A stretch of DNA of 64,000 bases from Tupaia tana (GCA_026018925.1 JAKSZU010000007.1:99101501-99165500); one strand, 5' to 3'. Shown: positions 45,059-58,047, counted from the stretch's first letter. The notes: generated by a model from the sequence alone, not told the origin. Program-made: numbers and translations.

Positions 45059-46295
45059 AAGCATGTAAGATTCCTTACCAGTTATGGAGATAGCATCACA
45101 GAAAACTTGGCCCAAAGCGTTTTTTCCCACCCGCCTCATTTGTTCACTCAGCATTCTGCTCACCCAAAGGAGCATCTGGAGCCTGCAGGGGCTGGTACTC
45201 AGGTGAGCAGGCTCTCCCCAGGTGGAGGAAGGCCTGGTGCCACCAGTGATCGCAGTAGGGCTTGTAATCGCCATGGCAGACAAAGGGGTTTGCAGGAAAC
45301 CAACCTAGGATCAAATATGATCGAGAAGTACTGGGCTAGATGAAGCGATGCGAATTTCTGTCCCTCAGGACTGTAGAACATTTCAAATGCCACATGCACT
45401 GTGAGCCCCCAGAGAGAGCATCTGGTGTGAAGCATTTTCCAGCTTTGTTGCCAAAAGTTAGAGATGACAACCGGGATAAGAAATTCCTAACCATAACTGT
45501 TGCTAAGCTGCCTGCGGGAACCTTGAAGAGAACATGAACTCTGAAACATACCTTTTGCCTTTTAGGGAAGAGACAGAGCTAACCAGGGCTGCATGGAGCT
45601 GTCTCAGGGTTTGGTCATCTTTATTTCCAGCCTGTTCACCCAGCGCCATCCCTTCCCCCCACAAAGGAGCTTTCCGCAGACTTGGGGGCTTCTCTGCTTT
45701 CCCGCTTCTGGCTTTCTCACCCCTGTTCGTCACCCTCTGCCCTGTTGCTGAAATGCCATCCTGATAAACTGCAGCTCTCAAATGCCGGCATTTTCAGGCC
45801 TGTTCTCCAACTACAGAGTAAAAGGGAATGTGAGAAATGTGCCGTCTTGTTTCCTATTTGCTCTCACTCTTCCCTCTCTGCGGCAAAGTTAACCCGGGTT
45901 GGCTAACTTTTATCTTCATTTCCCGCATGCCCTGAGACTGATCCTGGGACAGGAGTTCTCGTCTGATGTCTGCGGGACCCCAGGTTCTGGGAAACAGAAT
46001 TCAGGGAAATCGGGCTCAGAGGGAAAAAACATCTATTTATTTTCACTAATACCTGACTGAAGATTAGAATTTCCCTGTACTTTGACTGGGCAACCAATAG
46101 AAATTGCAAACATTTTCGAATTATATGAAAATTGTTGTAGCTATCTTAAACTATCATTTACAGTCATTACTACTTTAAAATTATAGGCATTATTAGGTCA
46201 GCTGCTAGATCATAATAAAATGCACAGCATATAGTCATAACACAACATATGATGAAAATATTTTCATAATTGTATTTCAAAGTACTTAGGTTTCT

Positions 46296-46543
46296 GGGGC
46301 CAGCAGGTGGTGTAGTGGTGAAGGCTCTGGACTCCCACATGGCCAACTGCGGCTCGAGTGCCAGATCCAGTGGCTTGAAACACCAGGCACATGTGCACGT
46401 GTACCCAACATCATAGGAAGAGAATGTGTGAGAAGGGATGTGGCATGGTCATTCCCCCAGAGGGTGATTTCTCACTTTCCCTCTCAGTCTCTCTCTGTTT
46501 CTCTGCTAGCACACGCACTCTATGGCAGAAACCTAAAAATAAA
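46296..46543 (+). mobile_element. tRNA-derived SINE, long form
   Basis: GGGGCCAGCAGGTGGTGTAG, GGCTCGAGTGCC, CTCTATGGCAGAAACC and (AAAAT)n tail. Confidence 0.95.
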
Positions 46544-46884
46544 ATAAAATAAAAAAATAAAATAGTGGTTTTTTACAATCCTTTTATATCTTATTTATTT
46601 AAAAAAATTTAAAAAAAATTGCTCTAAGAAAGTTTATGGGCTTCATCAGACTGTCAAAAGAGGTCCCCAGCAAAAGACAAAATTAAGAAGCCTTCTAGAG
46701 GAGGATACACAGGATCTCTGGGGATAAAAGACAAGTTGGAGCCCATGCCAGCTTCTTCCTTTCCATCTTTTCCAAACATTAGTCACCTCACTCTGTCTAC
46801 TGCAGGCCTCTACAGTGTCCTTGGCTGTACGTTGTATAACTCCTCCTCCTTGTTCACTCCCTTATCATCTGCCCCAATTACAGG

Positions 46885-47640
46885 TTGATATTCGGATTAA
46901 TTCATTCATTCATGAAGTATTTTGCAGGAACCAGTTAAGAGTATTATTCTAGAAGCTGGAAACATAGCACTGAACAAAACAGCAATAATCCTTACCCTCA
47001 CAGCGTGACATTCTATGGAGAAGACAGACCATGGCGGGATAAACACGTGAGAACATAGTATGCCTAATGATCGTGAGTGCTCTGAGGGAAAATAAGGAAG
47101 GAAGATGGGCCCTCCCAGGAAAGAGAGGGATTTGCAGTTTTTAAACAGCATGGACAGGGAAGGCTGCCCTAGAAAGGTCACATTGGATATAGACTTCAAG
47201 GAGGGAAAGGTGAGAGTCACGTAGCAATACAGGTTAAAGGAACAGCAAGTGCGGAAGCTGGAGGGTGCTGGGTACCGGAGAAGCCAGCGGGCTGCGGCTA
47301 GGGTGGAGGTGCGGTCAAGAGGTGAGGGATGGGAGGGAGGGATGGGGCAGAGAACATCTGGAGGCGAGGGCAGAGAGGGAGGGAGGGATGGAGGCAGAGA
47401 ACACCTGGAGGTGAGGGCAGGGAGGGAGGGAGGGATGGAGGCAGAGAACACCTGGAGGTGAGGGCAGGGAGGGAGGGATGGTGGGGAGGCCAAGCAGAGC
47501 ATCACAAGGTGGAGAACATTCGGACTTTGGTTTTCACTCTGAGTCAGCTGTGGCCACTTCCAAGCTTTAGCTGAAGGCAGCATGATTGGGCCTGTTGTAA
47601 CAGTAGATGGGTCAAGGCAAGAACAGAGCAGGAAGGATGA
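46885..47640. mobile_element. Old L2-like interspersed repeat with internal minisatellite
   Basis: TTCATTCATTCATGAAGTAT, ACTGAACAAAACAGCAATAA and GGACTTTGGTTTTCACTCTG follow the order of a mammalian-wide LINE (L2-like) fragment. The minisatellite at 47325-47480 interrupts it. Confidence 0.6.
47325..47480. repeat. Minisatellite, ~51-bp unit, about three copies
   Basis: GGGAGGGATGGAGGCAGAGA, ACACCTGGAGGTGAGGGCA repeated with minor changes. Confidence 0.93.
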
Positions 47641-48204
47641 ATATTTAACCATGCCAGTATCTGAAACGTGGGGCTCGCATGGCCAGGCCGCAAATTTTCC
47701 AAATTTTTCTGATCTGCTTTCCTTTTCACTGTAAGTTCTGTTTATAAGTAGTTTCTTTCTGTTCATATCTTTCTATATGCAGTTAACAATAATCACACAG
47801 TTCCTTACATATTTTACTTTGAAATTTCATTCGCCAGGTCTTCATCACTCTTAAATTCAACATTCCAAAAAAGGGTTAGGACAGGAACACTTTGAGCCAA
47901 ATCCTTTGCTATAGAGTAACACAAATGACCTTTTCTCTAACTTCCAATAAGGTATTCCTCATTTTTCTCTGAAACCTCCTGAGAGCAGCCTTCACTGTTC
48001 ATATTTCTGTCAGGATTCTGGTCACCACACTTTAACCAACCTCTTAAAAAGTTCCAGTTCATTTCTAAAATGTTTTCCTGAGTTTCCACCAGAACCTAGC
48101 TTTTTCCTTGTCTTCTCCAAATGTCTTCCCATTACCCAGTTCCAAAGCCATTTCTGCATTTTCAGAAATCTGTAGCAATACAACCCTGACAACTCCTCCA
48201 ATTT

Positions 48205-48575
48205 CTGTCTTAATCCATCTTTGCATTGCTATTGCTAACAGAAATACCTGAGACTGGGTGAGTTTATAAAGAAAATAAGAGTTTATTTGCAAAACTCATG
48301 AACCTGGTGGCTAGACAGTCCAAAGACAACACAGAATGAAGGTAGGCTGAACTTTTAGCAGAGCGTGGTCTGCATTCATACTGCTCTCTGCCTCGTTTCA
48401 TTTTGTGTAACTAGAGCTCGGTCGTGGAGGTGCTACCCTAAGCAGTCAGTCACTAATCTCTCTTCACAGTGGCTCTACCTTTCAACACCGTAATCGGATT
48501 GAGTTTTTACTGTATTTCAAATCCCATTGCAATGTTTGAAGTGAATTCTGAGGGGTATAGTCAAACTATGGCAGC
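48205..48575. mobile_element. Old interspersed repeat (MaLR-LTR-like family)
   Basis: CTTAATCCATCTTTGCATTG, CCTGAGACTGGGTGAGTTTA, GTATAGTCAAACTATGGCAG. The AGACTGGG...TTTATAAAG motif is typical of antisense THE1/MST-like LTRs. Confidence 0.55.
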
Positions 48576-49174
48576 CATATAGAATAGTTTTATAGTTCAT
48601 CAATGCACTAGGTAAAAAAATTGCTGTCAGTGTGAGGTTTTGGCCATTCTTGTTGTATGACCTTTGAGAAAGAAAAAGAACTTCTGATGGGAATCACCAT
48701 CTTTATAAATAGCAAACCTTTTATTGCCTGTTAATGATGAAGTGTATAGTATTCTCAGCTGGACTGGTCTGAGAAGTAATTCGTGTTGGGTAGTCTTTTT
48801 ACAAGCAAAATGATAAATAGTGATTGAGTGTTTAAAAAAAATTGGAATAATAATAATAATCTGGAAAAATAAGAATGAAAAACTATTGGATGATGATGAT
48901 GGGGATTTTAATCTCTTTATATTGACTGATATGCATGGTATTCCTTCTGGAAAAAGAACTATAATACACTGTAAAGTTAAATGTGTATATAAACAAGTCA
49001 ATGTAAAATAAATAAGATTGTGATAATAATAAATAAAATTTTAAAAATAGCTAACATGCTCAAGGAACTCACATATCAAATTTGGGAGTTTTGATAAGTA
49101 CAGGGTTCAAAATTTAATAAAAACCCAAGTCAATAAATATTCATTAAGATCTAACTATAGTCAAAGCATTGCTA

Positions 49175-49244
49175 ATGGGTCATCGGAAAAGTCATGATTC
49201 ATTTTTACAAAGAAAAATACGTTATGACTTTTCTAATGACCCAA
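49175..49244. mobile_element. Mariner-type MITE, 70 bp
   Basis: Terminal inverted repeats ATGGGTCATCGGAAAAGTCA and the complement of GACTTTTCTAATGACCCAA, flanked by TA on each side (49173-49174, 49245-49246). Confidence 0.9.
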
Positions 49245-50254
49245 TAGTTTCTGCATGCAATTTATTATGAAAAAAACAACAAGAAGTTTACAGACAATGG
49301 CAAAATAAACCTGAGAGTAAGATAAGTGATACTAAAGGAGTGGCAAAAAGCGGGAATGGGATTTTCAAAGAAAGCAGTATCTACATCTCCTTCAGCATGG
49401 GCAGGGTTCCATGAGAATGTGGCATGTGGAAGGAGGTGAACGCTGAAGAGGGGGTAGGGTTTTCTATAAGCCCAGAATGGGCTTTGCACTTTCATGAGGG
49501 ATAATGCCACCTGGGCACAGAGGCGGCAAGGCTGAGTAAGTTGGCGCGAACACTGGATGGAGTATAATGGTAGGCAGTAGGTCAGAGAGACACTAGGATT
49601 GTAATGAATGCCAGTCTAGGAACTTTGCTATTTAGCGAAAGTGAAAGGCCACTGAAGGCCACTAACCATGTAGTCCTACATATGGTCAGAGGGAGAGTAG
49701 GATTGTGTGGGTTGGATTGGGAGAAAGATGAGGAGGAGAGTGTAGAAGCATTACGCCTGCTCGAGAAGCAATGCTTCTGATCCAGCTGTAGGTATTAGAG
49801 TATCACTGTGCGATACCTGAGTCATATGGGAAGACCCAGGGTTCAGATCCTTGATTGACCTGAACATGGCAGGCATACGCATGGGTGTGTCTGTGATCCT
49901 GGCTGGCTTCCAAGCTCAGGGGAGAATCACCCCTTGTGAGTATTTTCCTCTCTCTAAATAAGGTAGGTTTTATGAATGAAACAATGCTTTAGAAAGATTG
50001 TGACTCCCATCTTTCGACCCCTGGGCCAGGAACTGCGATGGAGGACTGCTCCCTGAAGCTCCAGCCCCAGGACCCCCAAGCCAGAAACCCTTCTGTCAGC
50101 CAGCTGAAGGGAATACTTTTCCTTTGATCACATTGCTAAAAACAATAGAAGAGAGACTTTGGCAGTCTTCATTCCGCAGCCAAAAGGAAACACTCTTGCT
50201 CCTATTCGAGGAAACTTTCTCTTAAAAGGTATTTCAAAGGGAACACATCTCCCA

Positions 50255-51144
50255 ATGGTTAGAAGTAGAAGAACCACCTCAGGTCTGAATAAAGCAGGAA
50301 ATATGTCTCCATCAAAAGAACACAGTAACTCCCTTCCTTTTCTTGAAAAAATAGAGGATGTTACCAAAATGTCCGAGATAGAATTTAGAACATTCATGTT
50401 GAACAAATACTATAAGCTGGAACACAAAAGAGATAATGAACTACAGGAGATGAGAAAGTCCTTCCACGATATGAAGGAAGAAATGGACACGCTAAGAAAG
50501 AATAAGATGGAACTATTAGAGGTGAAGTCTGTAATACAAGAAATCAAAAACTCTCTCAAAAGTATTAAAAGTCGACTAGACCATGCTGAAGATCGAATCT
50601 CTGATGTAGAAGATAAAACTTGACCTAGAGAAAACCACCAAAAAGATAAAATAACAAAAAAAAAAACATGAGGATAACATACGAGAAATATTAGATTCCA
50701 TTAGACGTCCTAACATCCGAATAATTGGTATCCAGAAGATTAAGAAGCAATTAGAGCATGGAAAACCTATTCCATGAAATCTTGGAAGAAAATTTCCCAA
50801 GTCTAGAGAGGCATTCAAGCATCCAGACCCAAGAAATACAAAGGGCCCCAAATAAAATCAACCCAAGAAGATCTTCCCCAAGGCATATTGTAGCCCGACT
50901 GGCTAAGACCACAGATAAAGATAAGATATTAAAACTGGCAAGAGAGAAATGACAAGTGACATCCAAAGGTCACCCCATCAGGCTAACACCGGAATTCTCA
51001 ACGGAAACAATGCAAGCTAGGAAAGAATGGGAAGATGTATTGAAAGTGTTAAGAGAGAAACAATTTCAACCAAGATTATTGTATCCTGCTAGATTATCCT
51101 TCATATGGGAAAAAAAGATTAAAATCTTCTCAAATAAAACCTGA
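50255..51144 (+). pseudogene. L1 ORF1 (RNA-binding chaperone), disrupted
   Basis: The start MVRSRRTTSG aligns with the start of the intact ORF1 at 59381-60307. The coiled-coil part (KMSEIEFRTFM, MKEEMDTLRKNKMELLEVKS) is open to about 50623. Frameshifts then scramble about 50625-50755. The RRM and C-terminal parts resume at ENLFHEILEENFP. A TGA at 50950-50952 replaces the CGA Arg of AREKRQV, a CpG transition. The end is LSFIWEKKIKIFSNKT. Confidence 0.9.
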
Positions 51145-51256
51145 AAGAATTTGCCAACACCAGGCCAGCTCTCCAAGAAACCCTGAAGAAAGTACTGTTC
51201 CAGGAAAACTAAAGAAGTAACAGCCAGAAACAAAGGAGTAAAAGGCAACTAAGACA

Positions 51257-54200
51257 ATGGCCAACTTAAACATCGGGACAGATCCAGTAACATTGATAAT
51301 AACATTGAATATTAATGGACTAAATTCGCCAATCAAGAGACACAGACTGGCTGAGTGGATTAAAAAACAAAAACCCTCTATCTGTTGCCTACAGGAAACC
51401 CACTTCATGGATAAAGATATACATAGACTGAAAGTGAAGGGTTGGAAAAAGATTTTCCATGCAAATGGGAACCAAAAAAGAGCTGGAGTCGCAATACTAA
51501 TCTCTGACAAAATAGGCTTTAAAACAAAAACTGTTCGAAGAGACAAAGAAGGACACTATATTGTAGTAAAAGGGTCAATCGATCAAGAAGATATAACGCT
51601 TATTAATATCTATGTGCCTAACAGGAGCACCCAAATATGTGAAGGAAAGACTGCTAGACCTAAAAAGGGCGATAGACTGCAACACACTTATTGTTGGAGA
51701 CCTCAGCACTGCACTATCCCTTCTGGATAGATCATCTAGACAAAAAATAGGTAAAGAGATAAAGGATCTAAATGATATCATAAATCAAATGGACTTAACA
51801 GATATCTATAGAACTTTCCATCCCAAAACCTTGAGATACACTTTTTTCTTGCCGCCACATGGAACATTCTCAAAGATTGACCACATCATAGGACACAAAG
51901 CAAGCCTCTACAGATTCAAAGGCATAGAAACTATACCCAGCATCTTCTCTGACCATGATGGAATTAAACTTGAGTTTAATTTCAAGAGAAATCCTCAAAA
52001 ATACTCAAATACATGGAAACTTAATAACCTACTCCTGTATGACTCCACAACTACTGAAGAAATAAAGACTGAAATCAAAAGGTTCATGGAAACCAATGAC
52101 AGTGAGGACACGAGTTTCCATAATCTTTGGGACACTGCTAAAGCAGTCATAAGAGGGAAGTTCATAGCAATTAGTGCACATAAGAGGAAGATGGAAAGAA
52201 GGCAAATGGATCACTTAACATCATGCCTCACAGAATTGGAAAAGCAACAGCAGAAAGATCCAAAAAACTCCAGGAGAAAGGAAATAATAGAGATCCGAGC
52301 AGAAATAAATGAAATAGAAAATAAACGAACTACACAGAAGATAAATGAAAGTAAAAGCTGGTTCTTTGAAAAGATAAACAAAATAGATACGCCACTAGCG
52401 AGACTTATTAAGAAGAAGAGAGAAAAGAACCAGGTGAATCAAATCTGCAATGAAGCAGGAAATATAACAACAGACAAAGTAGAAATACAGAACATCATTA
52501 GAGGATACTATGAACAACTATATGCCAAGAAACAAGACAATCTGGATGAAATGGACAAATTCCTGGACATGTATAATCTACCTAGATTGAGCCAGGAGGA
52601 TATAGAAAGTCTGAATAGGTCCATAATACGCCAAGAGATCGAATCAGTTATAAATAACCTCCCAACAAAGAAAAGCCCTGGCCCTGATGGATTCACCTCT
52701 GAATTCTACAAAACTTTCAAAGAACAGTTAATCCCCATTCTGCTCAAGTTATTTCTTTAGCTCAAGTTATTTCTAAAGATCCAAAAGGGTGAATCTCTCC
52801 CTAATTCATTCTATGAAGCCTCTATCACCCTTATCCTTAAAACAGATAAGGACAGGACAAGGAAGGAAAACTATAGACCAATATCCCTGATGAATATAGA
52901 TGCAAAGATTCTCAACAAGATATTAGCAAATCGTATACAACAGCTTATAAAAAAGATTATACATCATGATCAGGTAGGCTTTATCCCAGGAATGCAAGGT
53001 TGGTTCAACATAGGCAAAACCATAAATGTAATACACCGTATTAATAGGAAGAAAGATAAAAACCATATGTTCATATCGATTGATGTAGAAAAAGCATTTG
53101 ATAAAATACAACATCCCTTCATGATCAAGACTCTCAGCAAAATCAGCATAGAAGGGTTATTTCTCAGCATAATAAAAGCTATCTATGAAAAACCCATAGC
53201 GAACATCATCCTCAATGGAGAAAAGCTGAAAGCTTTTCCACTAAAAACGGGTACAAGACAAGGATGTCCACTTTCTCTACTCCTCTTCAATATAGTACTG
53301 GAAGTCCTGGCCATTGCAATCAGAAAAGAGGAAAAAAATAAAAGGAATTCAAATAGGAAAAGAAGAGGTGAAACTCTCTCTATTTGCAGATGACATGATT
53401 GCATACATAGAAGACCCAATGGTTTCCATAAAAAAATTTCTGGAAGTAATACATGAATACAGTAAAGTTTCAGGATACAAAATTAATATCCAGAAATCTA
53501 TAGCATTTCTGTATATGAACAACAGGCAGACTGAGATAGAACTGAAAAAAGTTGTTCCATTTACCATAGCCACAAAAAGTGTAAGATACTTAGGGATAAA
53601 TCTAACCAAAGAAGTTAAAGACCTTCACAAGGAAAACTATGAGAAGATAAAAAAAAGAAATTGAAAATGACACAAAAAAGTGGAAGGATATCCCATGTTT
53701 CTGGATTGGAAGAATTAATGTAATCAAAATGACAATTCTACCCAAATTAATCTACCTGTTTAATGCAATGCCAGTCAAAGTACCAGACACATTCTTCACA
53801 GATCTAGGAAAGACAATCATAAAGTTTGTCTGGAATCATAAGAGACCCCATATTGCCTAAGCAGTTCTGAATAAGAAGAGTGGAGTGGGCGGCATCTCAC
53901 TCCCTGACCCCAAAATATACTACAAAGCTGTGGTAATCAAAACAGCATGGTACTGGCACAGAAACAGACAGGTGGACCAATGGAACAGAATAGAGTCCCC
54001 AGAAATGAATGCTCAAACTTACAGCCAACTGATTTTTGACAAGGGGTACCAGTCAATCCAGTGGGGAAAAGAAAACCTCTTCAGCAAATGGTGCTGGCAA
54101 AACTGGATCTCCACTTGCAGAAAGATGAATCTGAACCCCTACCTTTCACCTCTGACAAAAATCAAGTCAAGGTGGATCAAAGATCTAAATCTAAGACCTC

Positions 54201-55030
54201 AAACTATAAAACTGCTCCTGGAAAACACCGGGGAAACTCTGGGAGACATTGGGGTAGGGAAAGACTTCTTAAATAAGACTCCCAAAGCACAGTCAATAAT
54301 CCCCAAAATAGACAAGTGGGATTACATCAGACTAAGAAGTTTCTGCATGGCAAAAGACACAGTGCTTAGTGTGAATAGACAGCCCTCAGAATGGGAAAAT
54401 ATTTTTTGTAAACTATGCGTCAGATAAGGGACTGATCACCAAAATTCACAGGGAACTCAAGCAGCTGTTCCGAAAAAAGACAATCAATCCTATTAAAAGA
54501 TGGGAGAATGATTAGAAAAAAACACTCTCTAAAGATGACATACGAATAGCTAAAAGGCATATGAAAAAATGCTCAACATCCCTCATTGTAAGAGAAATGC
54601 AGATCAAAACAACGAGATATCACCTAACCCCAGTCAGAATGTCTAAAATTAAAAAAAAAAAAAAAAAAAAAAAAATGATAAGTGCTGGCGAGGGTGTAGT
54701 GAAAAGGGAACTCTCTTACTCTACTGATGGGAATGTAAATTGGTCCAACCACTGTGGAGAACAATTTGGAGATTCCTCAAAAATCTACAAATAGAACTAC
54801 CATATGATCCAGCAATCCCACTCCTTGGTATCTACCCAAAGGTCAAAAGAATACTTTATTGGAAAAGTGCTTGCACATCGATGTTTATTGCAGCACTTTT
54901 CACGATTGCTAAGTCATGGAAGCAATCCAAATGCCCACGAACTGATGAATGGTTAGAAAAACTGTAGCACATATATTCAATGGAATACTATTCATCCATA
55001 AAAAAAAAAAAAAAAAAAAAAAAAAACCCT
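51257..55030 (+). pseudogene. L1 ORF2 (endonuclease-reverse transcriptase), disrupted
   Basis: Starts MANLNIGTDPVT. The endonuclease region shows NINGLN, CLQETHF and, after a frameshift near 51620, VGDLSTALS and [11 protein letters not shown]. The reverse transcriptase shows [48 protein letters not shown] and FADDM in two further frames. An 18-bp tandem duplication at 52743-52774 brings in a TAG stop. Frameshifts occur at A-runs near 53335 and 53650, then near 54408, with a TAA near 53858. Two long A-runs (54651-54675, 54998-55026) interrupt the C-terminal region. It cannot make a working protein. Confidence 0.92.
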
Positions 55031-55599
55031 GGCTTTTGACAGGAAGTGGATGAATATAGAAGACTTACTGCTGAGTGAAGCAAGCCATGCTATGAAGGAG
55101 AGGCATTGTATGTCCCCACTTAATATATACTGAGTGTCTGCACTCTTTGACTGAATCTAATTGTCTAAAGGATATAGAAACACAGTATATAGATGTAAAT
55201 ACCAGATATAGTGTGTGTGAAAGAGGAGGGTCTGAGGAAGGACATTTGGGGAAGGGACAGGGAGGAAAAGCATTAATGGCACAAAGAGGTGTGGTATTAT
55301 CTGTTGAAGATGTTTCGTGGTTTTATTGACGGTGCTGGGGAGAGGTGTTCACCTGTTGAAATATCCATTTTGTAAGACAAATAATAATGTGATTGAATGT
55401 ATGGATTAAAATGAAATGAAAAAATAAATTAAAAAAAATTTATCTTGCCATAAAAAAAGAAAGATTGCAAAGAAGAAAAAGTTTGCAGTGCTTTTTGAAC
55501 CTCATAAACCTGTGTTATTTTCTCTTAAACTTCCCCGAGTCACTGTATGCAATAAATGAACAATGCATGGAAAACACTTGGCATAACACACAAAACTTA

Positions 55600-55679
55600 T
55601 TGGGTTGTTGGGAAAGTCATGACTTTTTTAAATGTGTTTCTATTTAAAAGTGTTTCACGACTTTCCAGACAACCCTCAG
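55600..55679. mobile_element. Mariner-type MITE, 80 bp
   Basis: TTGGGTTGTTGGGAAAGTCA opens it; the complement of GACTTTCCAGACAACCCTCA closes it. TA on both sides (55598-55599, 55680-55681). The ends look closest to an autonomous mariner terminus. Confidence 0.92.
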
Positions 55680-55823
55680 TACATTCTGAGTGGTGTTGCC
55701 TCCTGTGGTTGACGATGACAATGATGCCCTCGTGAATGTGGCCACTGTTGTACTCACCACATGCTCTGACCTCCTGCACCTTCCTTTGCTAACACCTCAT
55801 CTCCATCTACTTTATTTTTTTAA

Positions 55824-55950
55824 GATGGATTTTTGCTATAGGGCACGTGCACTTGCCAAAGAGACAGACAAAACAGGAAGAGAGAAAGTGAGAAATCACT
55901 ACCCCGGGGGAATTGCCATGCCTCAATCCTTTCTCCTCTCTGAATGTTGG

Positions 55951-55994
<44 letters not shown>

Positions 55995-56092
55995 GCCCAG
56001 CATGAATCTCAAGTCTCCAGGTCCGGGACTTGAACCATAGTTGGCCATATGGGCGTCCAGCGCCTTAACCACTATGCCACCTGCTGACCTTT
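55824..56092 (-). mobile_element. tRNA-derived SINE (antisense) with (CA)n expansion
   Basis: GGATTTTTGCTATAGGGCAC to CCACCTGCTGACC. The CA run at 55953-55992 grew from the CACACGC part of the body. Confidence 0.94.
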
Positions 56093-56223
56093 ATTTACTT
56101 TTAAAAATTGTGGTATTTCCTAGAATGCTCTTTCCAAACCTTTTATGTTTTTTGCATGTCCTCCTTTGTTAATTCTGTCTATTGCTGTCAGGGTGCTGGT
56201 ACCTCCCACGTGTGTGTTTCTGG

Positions 56224-56253
56224 CCCCCACCCCCACCCCCCCCCACCCCCCAG
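56224..56253. repeat. C-rich low-complexity tract
   Basis: CCCCCACCCC-type run. Confidence 0.9.
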
Positions 56254-56489
56254 CACCAGACCCCGTTTAGCTGACTATTAGCAGCTCTTCAAAGACGACC
56301 AGGCAGGCTTTCCCATTTCAGACCGTGTCGAGCAGATCTCATTTTCCACCCTGCACACTTGCTTCTCTGCTTCCTTTTCTAATCTCCATGAGTGTGTTAC
56401 CATCCACAGAGGTAGTGAAGCTGGCCGTCTCTCTTGACTTGCCTGTCCTCTTTCCTCTGTTATAACCAATTGAGACTTTTTTTTTTTTT

Positions 56490-56729
56490 TTTAATTTTGA
56501 GAGCACACATGTTCTTGTTAGAGAAAGAGAGGGAAAGAACCCATCTACAAGACATGGTCATCCCTCAATCCTTTTCCTGTACTTGTTCCCATCAGATGTT
56601 TGGGCATGCCCATACACACAGATGCCCAGAGTGTTTCATGCTCCTGGGCTGGGATTTAAGCTGAGTCGGCCATGCAGTCTTTAACCGCCAGTGCATAGCA
56701 GCTAGTCACTGTGCCACAGGGCCAGCCCA
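56490..56729 (-). mobile_element. tRNA-derived SINE (antisense), diverged
   Basis: TTTTGAGAGCACACATGTTC, GGGCATGCCCATACACAC, CACAGGGCCAGCCC. Confidence 0.82.
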
Positions 56730-57639
56730 GCCCAGGCTTTCAAGGTGCCTTCTCAACATGTCATAAAAAGCCCTTTCTGCCCATTTCCGTTGGCTCTACC
56801 TTAACTGAGGTTGCCGTTACTTCTCGGCTGTTTTAGGTCATTTCCTTACCCTCAGAATTGCATCCCTCTAATTTTGTCACCTGGGAGATCTTCTTAAGAT
56901 GTAAATCTGATCATGTTATTCTCCTGCTTAAAACTGTTCTGTGGCTCCCAGCATCTATGGAGTAGCTAGAAGTCCTCAGTGAAGCGGATGAGCGGCCATT
57001 ACCTTGCCCCTTCCTGTGTGCAGTAGCGCCTATTGCTTCTCTGTTTGAAAACGCAGATGTTACTGCCATTCGGGTGTGGTGAGGCCGGCAGTCAGGAGAT
57101 GACTGCCCTTGGAAAGATACGGAGTCCCAAGAGAAGAGGCACAGCACTCCATGCAGGCCCACACGGGGAAGAACTAGACAGGATCAGGACGGGACCGGAA
57201 GAGAAAAGTGGGGCATGCGTGAGCAAGAGCTTCCGTTGTGGTTCCTCTGGGAAGGAATTGGTGAGTCAGAGCAAACTGATTAATTCCAGTGGGCTCTGGG
57301 TGTCTCTGGGTGTCAGGGTTATTCTAGTCTTGGTGCTGGAGCGATGGCAGAGAATTGCCAACTGTCATCCTTGATTGGCTAGCTTGCATAGGAAAGGCAA
57401 ACTCAGAGGTGAGGTCTTCCCTGTGGCTGGGAAATGGCCGGCTTGGAAGAAGCCAAATCAAAAATTCTGATTATTTTGCTGAGTAAAATAAAACTTAAAA
57501 TGCTCTGGGGGAATTATATCTTTCCTTTTACCTTTATGGCTTGGAGATATAATTTACAGTTTTAAAGGCTGCAGTTCTGGGAAATGTGGTATGTGATTGT
57601 TACATTATATAGACGATAGCAATCAAGAAGTAGAGCAAG

Positions 57640-57810
57640 GTGGTTAAGGCCCTGGGCTCTTTACTGCCTAACTCCGACTCCCTCTGCCACCGCTCAGAAG
57701 CTCTGCTAGTGGTCCAGTCAGAGATCCTACTGAGTCCTTAATTTCTTCTTTAAAGATGTAATAATAAAGACAACCGCCTCACAGGACTGGTATCATAAAG
57801 GATAAATGGG
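57640..57810 (+). mobile_element. MIR
   Basis: GTGGTTAAGGCCCTGGGCTC, then the TCTTTAAAGATGTAATAATA and CCTCACAGGACTGGTATCAT region follow the MIR order. Confidence 0.7.
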
Positions 57811-57814
57811 GCAG

Positions 57815-58047
57815 TCTGTGATGTGGTGAAGAAGCTTGATCCCACATGGCCAGTGGCACAGTTCACGTCCCAGAAGCAGTGGCTCGAGAAACACGTGGTG
57901 TGCACATGTGTGCACACGGCCAAAATTCCAAAAGGAGGGACAGACAGAGGAGAAGGGATGATGGCATGACCATGCCCCGTAGGCGGTGATTTAGCTACCC
58001 ACCCTCCACTACCCTTGTCTCTCTGGTCTAACTTTTTTTAAAAATAA
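57815..58047 (+). mobile_element. tRNA-derived SINE, diverged
   Basis: GATCCCACATGGCCAGTGGC, AGTTCACGTCCCAGAAGC, GGATGATGGCATGACCATGC, TGTCTCTCTGGTC. The start of the head is lost. Confidence 0.82.

Larger units (their letters stand above)
50001..55457 (+). mobile_element. L1 retrotransposon, 5'-truncated, inactive
   Basis: 5457 bp between 10-bp direct repeats AGAAAGATTG (49991-50000 and 55458-55467). It holds a short 5' leader, ORF1, an inter-ORF spacer, ORF2 and a 3' UTR with AATAAATT near 55422. Both reading frames are broken by frameshifts and stops. Much of the damage sits at A-runs, so divergence is moderate. It is in the NME7 sense orientation. Confidence 0.93.

Noticed and set aside
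46906..47766. 286-codon - strand frame with PPSLPP repeats
   Set aside because: The proline/serine repeats are the translated minisatellite inside an L2-like fragment.
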